From Microbacterium azadirachtae (GTDB taxonomy: Bacteria; Actinomycetota; Actinomycetes; Actinomycetales; Microbacteriaceae): a DNA stretch of 64,000 nucleotides. The stretch is taken from the NCBI RefSeq assembly GCF_000956505.1, contig NZ_JYIX01000038.1, positions 1 to 64,000 of the forward strand, given 5' to 3'. The notes under the pieces were generated by a model. That model saw only the letters and a list, made by a program, of their open reading frames with translations. It was not told the origin of the DNA and made no database searches. Shown one piece after another: positions 18,169 to 29,330 of this stretch (position 1 is the stretch's first letter; each line of letters begins with the position of its first letter). A program made the translations under genes and the position numbers.

Positions 18169-19296
18169 ATGACCCTCATGCTACCGGCGATCCCGCCGTC
18201 GTCCCGGAGCATCACCGGGGTGGCGCACGACCTGTTCGGCGCCCTGGACGGCCGTGAAGGCGTGTTGCCGGCCGTGCGGTCGGTCGTGCTCGTGGTCATG
18301 GACGGCCTCGGCGCGATCCCGCTGCGGGGCCACGCGGGTCACGCCCGGCGGCTGACCGGCGCGATGACGAAGAAGGACGTGCTCTCCAGCGTGTTCCCGT
18401 CCACGACGGCGGCCGCTCTCACGAGCCTGCTCACCGGAGTGGATCCGGGGCGGCACGGTCTGGTCGGCTACGAGGTCAGGGATCCCCGCACAGGTGTTCT
18501 CGTGAACCAGCTCTCCGGCTGGGAGAAAGCACGCGTGGATCCGGCTGAATGGCAGCGCACGCCCACCGTCTTCGAGACCGCGTCTGATTCAGGACGCCCC
18601 GCGTTCGCCGTGGGGCTCGCCGAATACTCGGGCAGCGGCTTCTCCGCGGCGACCCTGCGCGGCGCTGCGTTCCGCTCCGCAGGCACCGCGGCGGAGCGCG
18701 TGGCGCTGGCCCTGAGCCTCGCCGAGGAGCACGAGGGCTCACTCGTGTACTGCTACCTCCCCGAGGTCGACAAGGCAGGGCACAAGCACGGCATGGCGTC
18801 CGCGGAGTGGGTCGCCGCGCTCGAAGAGCTGGACGCTGCGATCCCGACGCGCATGCCGGACGGCGTGGGTGTGCTCGTCACCGCAGACCACGGCATGGTC
18901 GACGTCCCTCGCACCAGGCATCTCATCCTCGACGAGGGCAGTCGCCTCCACGACGGTGTCTCGGCGATCGCGGGGGAGCCGCGCATGCTGCACGTGTATC
19001 TGGAGGATCCCGCCCGCACCGATGAGATCGCGGCTGCCTGGGCCGCAGGGGTCGAGGGCGCCGCGGATGTGCTCACGAGGACGCAGGCCGTCGAGGGCGG
19101 GCTGTTCGGATCCGCGCCCACCGCGGAAGCGCAGGAGCGGGTCGGTGATCTCGTCGTGCCGGCGCGGGGACTGTGGGCGCTGTACGACGGCACTGCGGAC
19201 GATCAGCGCTCGCAGGGCATGATCGGCCAGCACGGTTCGCTCACCCCCGAGGAGTTGCGCGTGCCACTGCTCCGCTTCGGCGCGTTCGCGCGCTGA
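18169..19296 (+). CDS. Alkaline phosphatase superfamily phosphodiesterase / nucleotide pyrophosphatase
   Basis: A 375-residue protein of the alkaline phosphatase superfamily. Metal and nucleophile motifs are [25 protein letters not shown] (Thr nucleophile), [13 protein letters not shown] and [12 protein letters not shown], finishing with [11 protein letters not shown]. These are the two-zinc site residues (D, T, D, H, D, H, H) of nucleotide pyrophosphatase/phosphodiesterase enzymes. No signal peptide is visible, so it is probably cytosolic. The ATG at 18169 is taken as the start; ATG 18178 is an alternative. It is divergent from parC. Confidence 0.85.
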   Translation: MTLMLPAIPPSSRSITGVAHDLFGALDGREGVLPAVRSVVLVVMDGLGAIPLRGHAGHARRLTGAMTKKDVLSSVFPSTTAAALTSLLTGVDPGRHGLVGYEVRDPRTGVLVNQLSGWEKARVDPAEWQRTPTVFETASDSGRPAFAVGLAEYSGSGFSAATLRGAAFRSAGTAAERVALALSLAEEHEGSLVYCYLPEVDKAGHKHGMASAEWVAALEELDAAIPTRMPDGVGVLVTADHGMVDVPRTRHLILDEGSRLHDGVSAIAGEPRMLHVYLEDPARTDEIAAAWAAGVEGAADVLTRTQAVEGGLFGSAPTAEAQERVGDLVVPARGLWALYDGTADDQRSQGMIGQHGSLTPEELRVPLLRFGAFAR

Positions 19297-19303
19297 ACCG
19301 CAG

Positions 19304-19318
19304 GAGCGCCGAGCGCTC
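19304..19318. terminator. Short hairpin between convergent genes
   Basis: A perfect 6-bp stem GAGCGC/GCGCTC with a 3-base loop lies between the phosphodiesterase gene and sepH. It has no T-tract, so termination is only a possibility. Confidence 0.3.
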
Positions 19319-19352
19319 TCCGCGAGTGCGCGGCAGTCGGCCCTACGGGGCC

Positions 19353-20414
19353 TCAGTCGTCGCTGCGCGCTCCGAACACGATCTCGTCCCAGGACGGCAT
19401 CTCGCGCCGGCGACGCCGCGGTCCTGAGTCGTCGATCGCCACGGGCGCCGGGGAGTCCTCGGGCTCAGGATCGGGCTCGTAGCCGGGCTCCAGGGCCTCG
19501 AACAGGGCGAGCGGGCGGGTATCCTCCGGCTCCTCCTCGACCGAGGGGCGCGCTTCGCGCTGGCCGCGGCGGCGACGCAGGGCCTCCAGCAGATCGGCGG
19601 TGTCGGACGGCGTCGACGGAGCGAACGACGCGCTGCGCGTGGCCGCCTCCTGGGCGTTCGACGAAGTCTGCGGGTGGCGTGCGGACCTCGGCTCAGGGGC
19701 CTCGGTTACGCCGTCGTCCTCCGCTGCGGCGGGGGCGGCAGGGGCCGGGACGAGACGCGGTCCGAACGCTCCCGAGTCGAAGCGGGTCTCGTCCTTGTAC
19801 GGAGACGAGCGATCCTTGTCGAGCGCGCGGAGCCGGGGGATCAGGCCCTCGGGCAGAGCGCCCTGGCGTGACAACTGCGTGGCGTCGGCGTTGAGCGGCG
19901 CGAGCGCGCTGCGTCGCGGATCGAAGCTCCATCGGGCGTCGTGCTCGACGTCGTTCGCGCGGAACTCGAGCTTGATCACCCAGCCCGTGTCGTCCTTCCA
20001 GCTCGCCCAGCGCTCGTCGGCGGCCGCGAGGTCGGCGAGCTTGGCGCGGATCGCGACGCCGAAGGTGGGCTGCGCATCCGGCTCGACCTCGCTGCCGATC
20101 AGCACGGGCACGGCGAGGGCTTGACCGACGATGTGCTCGCGCTCGGCGAGCACCGGGCTCTCGAAGCGCTGCACTGCCTCGAGCGCGACGCCGAGAAGCT
20201 CGGCCACCTCGGTGGCGGACATCCCGGCGCGGATGTGCGCCTGGATCTCGCGAGGACTCGCGGCCAAAGGCGGCGCCTTCTCCTCGCGGCCCGCCTTGGC
20301 TCGGCGCAGTTCCGCGCGCAGCACCTCGTCGATCGGGAGCGCGAATCGCTCTCCCGACTCGGTGGCGAGGACGAGGACGTCGTCTTCCGCGCCGACGATC
20401 GTGACGTGTTCCAT
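19353..20414 (-). CDS. sepH: Septation protein SepH
   Basis: A 353-residue protein. The N-terminal about 110 residues match SepH (DUF3071): LPIDEVLRAELRRA, PREIQAHIRAGMSATEVAEL (helix-turn-helix-like), then a long disordered Pro/Glu/Ser-rich middle, and the conserved C-terminal tail RRRRREMPSWDEIVFGARSDD. SepH binds and promotes assembly of FtsZ in Actinomycetota. It sits alone, divergent from the DUF4193 gene, in the same neighbourhood as in streptomycetes. Confidence 0.92.
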   Translation of the reverse strand: MEHVTIVGAEDDVLVLATESGERFALPIDEVLRAELRRAKAGREEKAPPLAASPREIQAHIRAGMSATEVAELLGVALEAVQRFESPVLAEREHIVGQALAVPVLIGSEVEPDAQPTFGVAIRAKLADLAAADERWASWKDDTGWVIKLEFRANDVEHDARWSFDPRRSALAPLNADATQLSRQGALPEGLIPRLRALDKDRSSPYKDETRFDSGAFGPRLVPAPAAPAAAEDDGVTEAPEPRSARHPQTSSNAQEAATRSASFAPSTPSDTADLLEALRRRRGQREARPSVEEEPEDTRPLALFEALEPGYEPDPEPEDSPAPVAIDDSGPRRRRREMPSWDEIVFGARSDD

Positions 20415-20611
20415 GGCTTCAGCCCCTCAGAATGAGTGTCGGTTCATGGTGTCATGCACTGCGCGTACGGCCGGGAATATCGCGGGCGTGCCGCCAGTTC
20501 TGATGCGCAGAGAGAGTGGCATTTGCGATTTGGACGCATGTCATGCAAACTATGGGCCGCCGAACACCCCCGGCACCCGCCACTCGCAGGATGAAAGTGG
20601 AGATCCACCCC

Positions 20612-20905
20612 ATGGCAACCGATTACGACGCCCCGCGCAAGAGCGAAGACGAGAGCGAGTCGATCGAGGCTCTCAAGGAGCGCGTCCCCGACAAGCTGTC
20701 GGGCTCGATCGACGCCGAAGACTCGGACAACCCCGGCGGATTCGATCTTCCGGGAGCCGATCTCTCCGACGTCGAGCTCGACGTCGTGGTGCTGCCCCCG
20801 CAGGAGGACGAGTTCACCTGTGTCAGCTGCTTCCTCGTGAAGCATCGTTCGCAGCTCGACCACGAGGACAAGACAGGCCCGATCTGCAAGGAATGCGCGG
20901 CCTGA
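20612..20905 (+). CDS. DUF4193 protein
   Basis: A 97-residue actinobacterial DUF4193 protein: an acidic N-terminal half (MATDYDAPRKSEDESESIEA) and a C-terminal Cys-rich segment FTCVSCFLVKHRSQL and GPICKECAA, forming a likely zinc ribbon. Function is unknown; in other Actinomycetota it neighbours dut. Start ATG 20612, with GGAG about 10 bases upstream. Confidence 0.88.
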   Translation: MATDYDAPRKSEDESESIEALKERVPDKLSGSIDAEDSDNPGGFDLPGADLSDVELDVVVLPPQEDEFTCVSCFLVKHRSQLDHEDKTGPICKECAA

Positions 20906-20921
20906 TTCCTCTTCGCTGCTC

Positions 20922-20949
20922 GCGCCCGGACCATTTCGGTTCCGGGCGC
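20922..20949 (+). terminator. Hairpin terminator after the DUF4193 gene
   Basis: Nine-bp GC stem GCGCCCGGA/TCCGGGCGC around a 10-base loop, 17 bases after the DUF4193 stop. It is followed by GTTCTGCGTTC with few consecutive Ts. It could serve both strands. Confidence 0.55.
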
Positions 20950-21042
20950 GTTCTGCGTTCTCCGGCGTCCGCCGTCAGCGAACGCGAATCCGAGCCGGCG
21001 GCCGTTCGCGCCGGTGCCGGCTCAGGCCTTGCCGGTGCCGTT

Positions 21043-21540
21043 TCAGGACCGGGGGCTCGCCGAGGCGCGGGCCGCGTCGATCGCGGCAGCCAGGCGGTCC
21101 GGCGTGCGGGAGGAGATCGTCCAGCTCGGCGCGGGGTCCGCAGGATCCGTGTTCGGCACCACGACCACGCCGTCGATGCCGCCGCGGATGAGATGCCAGC
21201 CGCGGGCGGGGAGACCGGGGCCGCGGGCCTGGCGGGCGTCCTCGCCGGTGCGGATCTCTGGCTCGCCCAGCCAGGAGGCGTCGATCCAGGCGCGACCGGC
21301 GCGCAGCACGTTCTGCTCGACAGCGACGCGCGGGGATCCGGCGATCATCAGCGCGATGATCGCGAGCGTCGCGATCACGCCGACGACGAGCGCGATGCCG
21401 GACCCGGCAGGCACGAAGACGAGGGTCAGCATGGGGCCGCCGAGGGCCGCGGCCAGGAACAGCCACAGACTGGGCGCGAGACGTTCGCGGTAGCGGACGG
21501 CCGCGGATGCGGCCCCGGCTTCGCGTGCTGCGTTCTGCAT
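21043..21540 (-). CDS. DUF3093 membrane protein
   Basis: A 165-residue protein with two membrane helices (LAPSLWLFLAAALGGPMLTL, then a second about residues 47-68). The cytosolic part contains RAGRAWIDASWLGEP and HLIRGGIDGVVVVPNTDP, which are DUF3093 signatures. Function unknown. It is divergent from dut with only 12 bases between the starts, as in many Actinomycetota. Start ATG 21540. Confidence 0.88.
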   Translation of the reverse strand: MQNAAREAGAASAAVRYRERLAPSLWLFLAAALGGPMLTLVFVPAGSGIALVVGVIATLAIIALMIAGSPRVAVEQNVLRAGRAWIDASWLGEPEIRTGEDARQARGPGLPARGWHLIRGGIDGVVVVPNTDPADPAPSWTISSRTPDRLAAAIDAARASASPRS

Positions 21541-21546
21541 TAGCCT
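21541..21546 (+). promoter_or_regulatory. Candidate -10 box for a leaderless dut mRNA
   Basis: TAGCCT, then exactly six bases (CTTTCC), then the GTG of dut at 21553. No ribosome-binding sequence is present in the gap, and the divergent DUF3093 start codon ends at 21540. Confidence 0.5.
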
Positions 21547-21552
21547 CTTTCC

Positions 21553-22008
21553 GTGACCGATTCCGTGGACGTTCCCATTATCGCGCCCCAGCTTCCCGTC
21601 TACGCCCATCCCGGCGACGCGGGGGCCGACCTCATCTCGACCCAGGCCCTGCGGCTCGAGCCGGGGCAGCGGGCGCTCGTGGGCACCGGAGTGAGCATCG
21701 CGCTTCCCGAGGGCTTCGCGGCGTTCGTCGTGCCGCGCAGCGGTCTTGCCGCGAAGCACGGCATCACCGTCGTCAACTCCCCGGGAACGGTCGACGCGGG
21801 CTATCGCGGCGAGATCAAGGTGAGCCTGCTGAACACGGACAGCAATGCGGCGTACGATGTCGCGGTCGGTGATCGGATCGCCCAGCTGATCGTCATGCCC
21901 GTCACCCGAGCCCGGTTCATCCCGGTCGACGCGCTGGACGAATCGGTGCGCGGAGCAGGCGGATTCGGATCCACCGGCTATCAGACCCAGAGCCAGGAGA
22001 ACGCATGA
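21553..22008 (+). CDS. dut: dUTP diphosphatase
   Basis: A 151-residue trimeric-type dUTPase that hydrolyses dUTP to dUMP, keeping uracil out of DNA and feeding dTMP synthesis. The five motifs are visible: HPGDAGADLIS, PRSGLAAKHG, NSPGTVDAGYRGEIKV with the catalytic Asp, GDRIAQLIV, and the C-terminal RGAGGFGSTGY lid. Start GTG 21553. The stop overlaps the DUF3710 start as ATGA. Confidence 0.96.
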   Translation: MTDSVDVPIIAPQLPVYAHPGDAGADLISTQALRLEPGQRALVGTGVSIALPEGFAAFVVPRSGLAAKHGITVVNSPGTVDAGYRGEIKVSLLNTDSNAAYDVAVGDRIAQLIVMPVTRARFIPVDALDESVRGAGGFGSTGYQTQSQENA

Positions 22009-22613
22009 GTGACGACACCACGTCCGGGATCGAGCCCGCGGACGACGCCCAGGAGGCCTCCGTCCACGACCGCGCGGTCGACGGCCCGTTCGACGAGAGC
22101 GAGGCCAACCCGGTCCGTCCCTACATCGACCTCGGCGCCATCAAGATCCTCCCGCGAGAGGGGCTGAACCTGCGCCTCGAGGTCGAGGAGCAGACGCAGC
22201 GCATCGTCGCCGTGGGCCTCGACTACGCCGATTCGACCCTGCAGGTCCAGCCGTTCGCGGCGCCGCGGACGAGCGGCCTCTGGGACGAGACCCGCGCGCA
22301 GATCCAGGAGCAGATCGCCCAGCAGGGCGGCACCGTCACCGAGCGCGAGGGTGCGCTCGGGTCCGAGCTCCTGGCCGAGATCCCGGCCGTCGCCGGCGAC
22401 ACCGCCGTCACGCGCCTCGCCCGGTTCGTGGGCGTCGACGGCCCGCGCTGGTTCCTGCGTGGCGTGATCGGCGGAGCCGCGGCATCCGACGAATCCGCGG
22501 CGGCCGCCGTCGAGGATCTGTTCCGGTCGATCGTCGTGGTCCGCGGCGGGGCGCCCATGCCCCCGCGTGACCTCATCCCGTTGCGCATGCCCGCAGCCCC
22601 CGGCACGGCGTGA
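22005..22613 (+). CDS. DUF3710 protein
   Basis: A 202-residue protein with the DUF3710 core: VRPYIDLGAIKILPREGLNL, AFAAPRTSGLWDE-type stretch and the VDGPRWFLRGVIGG signature near residues 145-158. Function unknown. It is translationally coupled to dut (ATGA) and to the next gene (GTGA), a conserved actinobacterial arrangement. Confidence 0.88.
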   Translation: MSDDTTSGIEPADDAQEASVHDRAVDGPFDESEANPVRPYIDLGAIKILPREGLNLRLEVEEQTQRIVAVGLDYADSTLQVQPFAAPRTSGLWDETRAQIQEQIAQQGGTVTEREGALGSELLAEIPAVAGDTAVTRLARFVGVDGPRWFLRGVIGGAAASDESAAAAVEDLFRSIVVVRGGAPMPPRDLIPLRMPAAPGTA

Positions 22614-23386
22614 GCACGTCGCGGCCCGAGGAGCCGGAGCGCACGTCCGACGCCGCGCCTGCGGAGCAGTACGCGCCGCCACCGGCGCCCGACGCCGCGC
22701 AGAGCCTCGGAGCAGCGCTCGGCGGAGCCGCGCAGCGCCTGGGCATCGACCCGAGCTCCGGTGCGAGCACCGGGCACATCGTGTGGAGCGCGATGGGCGG
22801 GTGGCGCGGGGTTCTCGAATCCGTTCTGCCCAGCGCCGCGTTCCTCATCATCTACACGCTGCGACCTGAGCCGCTCTGGCTGTCGCTGGTCGTATCGGTC
22901 GGGCTCGCCGCGGTCTTCTCGGTGATCCGTCTGCTGCAGCGCTCGCCCGCCGCGTCGGCGCTCGGCGGACTTGTCGCCGTGGCCGTCGCCGCGGGGCTCG
23001 CGCTGTGGACGGGGCGCGGCCAGGACAACTTCGTCCCCGGCTTCTTCACCAACGCCGCTTACGGCACCGTGCTGCTCGTCTCGGCGCTCGTCGGATGGGC
23101 CCTCATCGGCCTCGCCGCCGGCTTCCTCATGGGGGACGTGCGCGGGTGGCGGACCGACAAGCGCAAGCGCCGCGCGTTCTTCTGGATCACGATCGCCTGG
23201 GCCGCGCTGTTCTACGCGCGACTCGGCGTCCAGCTGCCGCTGTACTTCTCCGGGAACGTGCAGGCACTGGGCACGCTGAAGCTCGTGATGGGGCTGCCGC
23301 TGTTCGCGCCGATGGTCGCCGTCACGTGGTTGCTGGTGCGCGCGCTGTACCCGCCGAAGCAGGACGCCGACACGCGCCAGGAGTGA
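22610..23386 (+). CDS. DUF3159 membrane protein
   Basis: A 258-residue membrane protein. The first 60 residues are Pro/Ala-rich and cytosolic, followed by about six hydrophobic helices (FLIIYTLRPEPLWLSLVVSV, VAVAAGLALW, GTVLLVSALVGWALIGLAAG and others). The phrase GRGQDNFVPGFFTNAAYG matches DUF3159. Function unknown. Start GTG 22610 overlaps the upstream stop. Confidence 0.88.
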   Translation: MSTSRPEEPERTSDAAPAEQYAPPPAPDAAQSLGAALGGAAQRLGIDPSSGASTGHIVWSAMGGWRGVLESVLPSAAFLIIYTLRPEPLWLSLVVSVGLAAVFSVIRLLQRSPAASALGGLVAVAVAAGLALWTGRGQDNFVPGFFTNAAYGTVLLVSALVGWALIGLAAGFLMGDVRGWRTDKRKRRAFFWITIAWAALFYARLGVQLPLYFSGNVQALGTLKLVMGLPLFAPMVAVTWLLVRALYPPKQDADTRQE

Positions 23387-23410
23387 GTCCGCGCGCCGGT
23401 CGCCGTGCTA

Positions 23411-23436
23411 GATTTATCTTGACGTCAAGATAAATC
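23411..23436. promoter_or_regulatory. 26-bp perfect palindrome upstream of acnA, candidate MarR-type operator
   Basis: GATTTATCTTGAC followed directly by its exact reverse complement. It is unusually AT-rich for this genome and lies 126 bases before the acnA start. The core TATCTTGA-TCAAGATA is typical of MarR-family operators. TamR, a citrate/aconitate-responsive MarR protein known in Streptomyces, controls aconitase there; assigning TamR here is inference. Confidence 0.7.
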
Positions 23437-23561
23437 GACACCTTTCGCTCGCTTGTCCGCGGGAGCAGACTGGTAAGGCCCGCCTTGCTAGCCGCGCGGG
23501 GGAGCGGGCGAGCAAGATGGAGTCGCCTGTCGCTTCCATCCGAACAGAAGGAGACGGATCC

Positions 23562-26381
<2,820 letters not shown>

Positions 26382-26397
26382 TCCACGCGCACGAGTC

Positions 26398-26425
26398 GGG
26401 GCCGGTTCCTTCGGGAGCCGGCCCC
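26398..26425 (+). terminator. acnA terminator
   Basis: A 12-bp GC-rich stem (26398-26409 with 26414-26425, one G-U pair) closed by a TTCG tetraloop, 17 bases after the acnA stop. Only a weak T-run (GTTCG) follows. Confidence 0.75.
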
Positions 26426-26476
26426 GTTCGCGTGTCCGGACTCGCGGCTGACGCGTCTCGGCATCGGCCCCGCCCT

Positions 26477-26563
26477 GCGACACCTGCACGACCTCGCGAC
26501 ACGTGCAGGGCCTGATCGCCGAGTCGATCGTGCATTCGTCGCGCGATCGTGCAGACGTCGCGC
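26477..26563. repeat. Intergenic paired short repeats
   Basis: Two pairs: GCGACACCTGCA / GCGACACGTGCA at 26477 and 26496, and a perfectly tandem 19-base unit (26526-26544 and 26545-26563) starting GATCGTGCA and differing at two central bases. It lies between the acnA terminator and the end of the serine-hydrolase-like gene. Function not apparent. Confidence 0.6.
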
Positions 26564-26566
26564 GCG

Positions 26567-27862
26567 TCAGTTCTTCTTCGGCGGGAGCGGCGGTGGCGGA
26601 TCGTCCGGGGCGAGTTCGGTGGCGATCTGCCGGAACAGCCGGTCGCTCGAGTTGTCGTAGATGCCATTCGCGTCGAAGGCGCCGGGGAGGAAGGTCGTGG
26701 CCACGGCGACCGCCATCTTCTTCGAGGGCAGATACGGCTCGGTGGCGCTGTACCCGCTGAGCAGCGGGTTCTGCAGCTGCCAGGATCCGGATCGCACCAC
26801 CCCGAGTCCGTAGTTGTAGCCGTTCACCTGGGTGAAGCACGACCCGGCGCAGGCGGGCAGCGGCGTCCCGAAGCCGATGAGCTTCGAGTCGGTCATCTCA
26901 TGGAAGCTCTTCGAGGAGAGCAGCTTGCCGGTGCCCACGGCGACCGCGGTCGTCGCCATGTCGGTGATCGTGGTGGTCTCAGCCGCACCGATCGGCGTGC
27001 CCCAAGCGGGGTTCCAGAAGGTCGACTCCTCGGTGAAGGGCATCGTCGGAGGGATGCCCAGGGCCACGCGGCGTTCCGAGCTGTAGGCGTGCAGCACCGG
27101 TTCCGGCACGGTCGCCGTGGTGTAGCCCGCGGTCTGCGTCAGGCCCATCGGGCCGAGGACCTTCTTCTGCAGCAACTGGTCCAGGGGAGCGCCGCCGATC
27201 ATCGAGAGGATGTGGCCGAGGATCATGAAGTTGGTGTGCGCATAGCTCCAGTTGGTTCCGGGCTCGAACTGCAGGGGGCGATTGAACGCGTCCTTCAATC
27301 GCTCCTCGAACGTGAACTCATGGAACGGGTCGGCGTTGTACGCCGCGGTCCACCCCGGGTCTGTCTCGAAATCGGGGTAACCCGTGGTCTGGTTCGTCAG
27401 CATCCTGAGGGTGACCTTGTTCGCCTCGGGCAGGCTGGGCATCCACTTGTCGACCGTGTCGTCGAGGGCGATCTTGCCCTCGTCGACGTACTCCAGGAGC
27501 AGCGTGGAGACGTACTCGAACGCCACGGCGCCGTTGCGGAAATGCATGTCGGTGGTGGCGGGGACCCCGGTCATCGAGTCCCCGTACGCCTGCATGGCCA
27601 CGACCTTGCCGTCGACCGTGACCCGCACGATCACGGCCTTGAGGCTGTCGGCCTTCATCGCGTCGCGGACGATCGCGTCGACCCGTTCGTTCTGGACGGT
27701 CGGAGGTGCGGCTGATCCATTCGCCGCGGGCGCGGCCGCGCCGGCCGGGCGCCAGATGATCCAGCCGATGGCCACGACCAGCGCGATGACGGCTGCGCCG
27801 GCGACGATCAGCGCCGTTCGCCGTCCGGGTGCGGTACGAGATGCCGGTGTCTGCGCGTTCAC
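26567..27862 (-). CDS. Serine hydrolase (class C beta-lactamase fold) lacking catalytic Ser and Lys
   Basis: A 431-residue protein with one N-terminal membrane helix (about 17-37) and an extracellular beta-lactamase-related domain. The expected SxxK motif (usual context FRIGSVTK) reads FRNGAVAF, so Ser is Ala112 and Lys is Phe115. The YxN motif reads Y207-A-H209, and the HTGG-type motif is not present. Scaffold segments remain (EGKIALDDTVDKWMPSLP, QTTGYPDF, LGPMGLTQT). It is therefore a likely pseudoenzyme, perhaps binding wall peptides or acting as a sensor. Start GTG 27862 with GAGAGG upstream. Confidence 0.75.
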   Translation of the reverse strand: MNAQTPASRTAPGRRTALIVAGAAVIALVVAIGWIIWRPAGAAAPAANGSAAPPTVQNERVDAIVRDAMKADSLKAVIVRVTVDGKVVAMQAYGDSMTGVPATTDMHFRNGAVAFEYVSTLLLEYVDEGKIALDDTVDKWMPSLPEANKVTLRMLTNQTTGYPDFETDPGWTAAYNADPFHEFTFEERLKDAFNRPLQFEPGTNWSYAHTNFMILGHILSMIGGAPLDQLLQKKVLGPMGLTQTAGYTTATVPEPVLHAYSSERRVALGIPPTMPFTEESTFWNPAWGTPIGAAETTTITDMATTAVAVGTGKLLSSKSFHEMTDSKLIGFGTPLPACAGSCFTQVNGYNYGLGVVRSGSWQLQNPLLSGYSATEPYLPSKKMAVAVATTFLPGAFDANGIYDNSSDRLFRQIATELAPDDPPPPLPPKKN

Positions 27863-28006
27863 GTTCGTCCTCTCGGATCCAGAATCGTGGAATGCCCGAG
27901 CGCACCGGCGGACGGGTCGGGTCCGCCTGTCCTACGGTGCACGGAGACGATTGCTCGCGTCCCCGTGCTCGCCTGCGCTGAGCATAGACCCGTGTTCGTT
28001 CCGCGA

Positions 28007-29248
28007 TCAACGCTCTCCAGGGGCTGCATTCGGCGGCGTGTCACCGGCCGTTCGCGCGGAGGGCGGGATCCGTCGCACGTCGCATCGCGCTCTCGCGACC
28101 GTGCGCCGGCTGAGCACCCAGGTGAGCAGGCCGCCGAGTGCGAAGGCGGCGCCGAGAACGGCGGATCCGCTCCATCCCGACACCGCGTAGATCGCGGTGG
28201 TGGCGGTCGCACCGAGCGCGGAGCCGAGCGAGTAGAAGATCATGTAGCCGCCGATGACGCTACTGGTCTGTCGGGGATACGCCGCGGTGAGGAGGCTCTG
28301 GTTGCTGACGTGCGCCGCTTGGACCGCGAAGTCCAGGACGATCACGCCGACGAACACTAGGAACAGTGACCAGGGCGCCTGTGCGGAAGCGATCCACGAC
28401 ACCGCAAGCAGTGCGAGTGAGACGCCGGTCACCAGGTCTGCTCGACCCGCATCCGCCCATCGGCCGGCGCGCATCGCCCCGAGCGCTCCGACGAGCCCGG
28501 CGACGCCGAACGCGCCGATCTGGGCTGGGGTCAGCTGCCAGGGATCGGCGGACAGCGGCAGAGCGAGTCCGCTCCAGAGGGTGCCGAAGGACGCGAACAG
28601 GAAGAACGCGATCAACCCGCGCGAGAGGAAGAGCGGTTCGCGGAAGAGCCGCCCGAGAGAGGTCAGCACCCCGCGATAGGTCTCCCGATGCGACCGCGGG
28701 TTCGCCGGCAGCCGCCTCAGGACCAGCAGGGAGAGCGCGACGAGCAGCAGGGTCAGCCCGAGGTAGACGCTTCGCCAGCCCCAGAGGTCCGCGACGACGC
28801 CGGCGAGCACACGCGCGCCGAGTATTCCGAGGATGACGCCGGAGGTGACGGTCCCCAACGTGCGACCACGCTCCGCCGGGCTCGAAAGATCGGCCGCGAA
28901 CGCCACGGTGGTCTGGACGACGACCGCGAACAGGCCCGTGACGGCGAGACCGGCGAGAAGCATCCACCACGTGGGGGATAACGCCGCCATCAGCGTGCCG
29001 ACAGCGGCGAGGAGCAGCTGCATCCCGATCAGCCGGCGTCGATCCCGCATGTCGCCGAGCGGGACCAGAACGGCCAGGCCGACCACGTAGCCGACCTGTC
29101 CTGCGGCCACGATCCACCCCACCTCGGACTCCGGCACGCCCAGATCTCGGCCGATCTGCGCGAGCACCGGCTGTGCGACGTAGATCGTCGCGACGGCGAC
29201 GGCGCAGACCGCTGCGAGCAGGATCCTCCGGCCTGACCTGATGCGCAC
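28007..29248 (-). CDS. MFS transporter (DHA1-like)
   Basis: A 413-residue integral membrane protein with about twelve hydrophobic helices and the MFS loop 2-3 signature VPLGDMRDRRRLIG. The second half shows a weaker repeat AMRAGRWADAGRAD. Proton-driven efflux of a small molecule is the likely role. Start GTG 29248 with GGAG 7 bases upstream. It is divergent from an HxlR regulator with a palindromic site between, so the exporter is probably controlled by it. Confidence 0.85.
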   Translation of the reverse strand: MRIRSGRRILLAAVCAVAVATIYVAQPVLAQIGRDLGVPESEVGWIVAAGQVGYVVGLAVLVPLGDMRDRRRLIGMQLLLAAVGTLMAALSPTWWMLLAGLAVTGLFAVVVQTTVAFAADLSSPAERGRTLGTVTSGVILGILGARVLAGVVADLWGWRSVYLGLTLLLVALSLLVLRRLPANPRSHRETYRGVLTSLGRLFREPLFLSRGLIAFFLFASFGTLWSGLALPLSADPWQLTPAQIGAFGVAGLVGALGAMRAGRWADAGRADLVTGVSLALLAVSWIASAQAPWSLFLVFVGVIVLDFAVQAAHVSNQSLLTAAYPRQTSSVIGGYMIFYSLGSALGATATTAIYAVSGWSGSAVLGAAFALGGLLTWVLSRRTVARARCDVRRIPPSARTAGDTPPNAAPGER

Positions 29249-29258
29249 GTGATCTCCA

Positions 29259-29281
29259 ATCAGTAGTGAATTGCAACTGAT
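29259..29281. promoter_or_regulatory. Candidate HxlR operator
   Basis: Inverted repeat ATCAGT - 11 bases - ACTGAT in the divergent MFS/HxlR promoter region. It overlaps the likely MFS promoter, fitting repression. Confidence 0.45.
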
Positions 29282-29330
29282 CGGAGACTACGGCAGACTG
29301 GTTTCGATCTGCAACTCATTAGGAGGCGCG

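Noticed and set aside
26477..26563. CRISPR-like array
   Set aside because: Only two pairs of short words without regular spacers and no cas genes.
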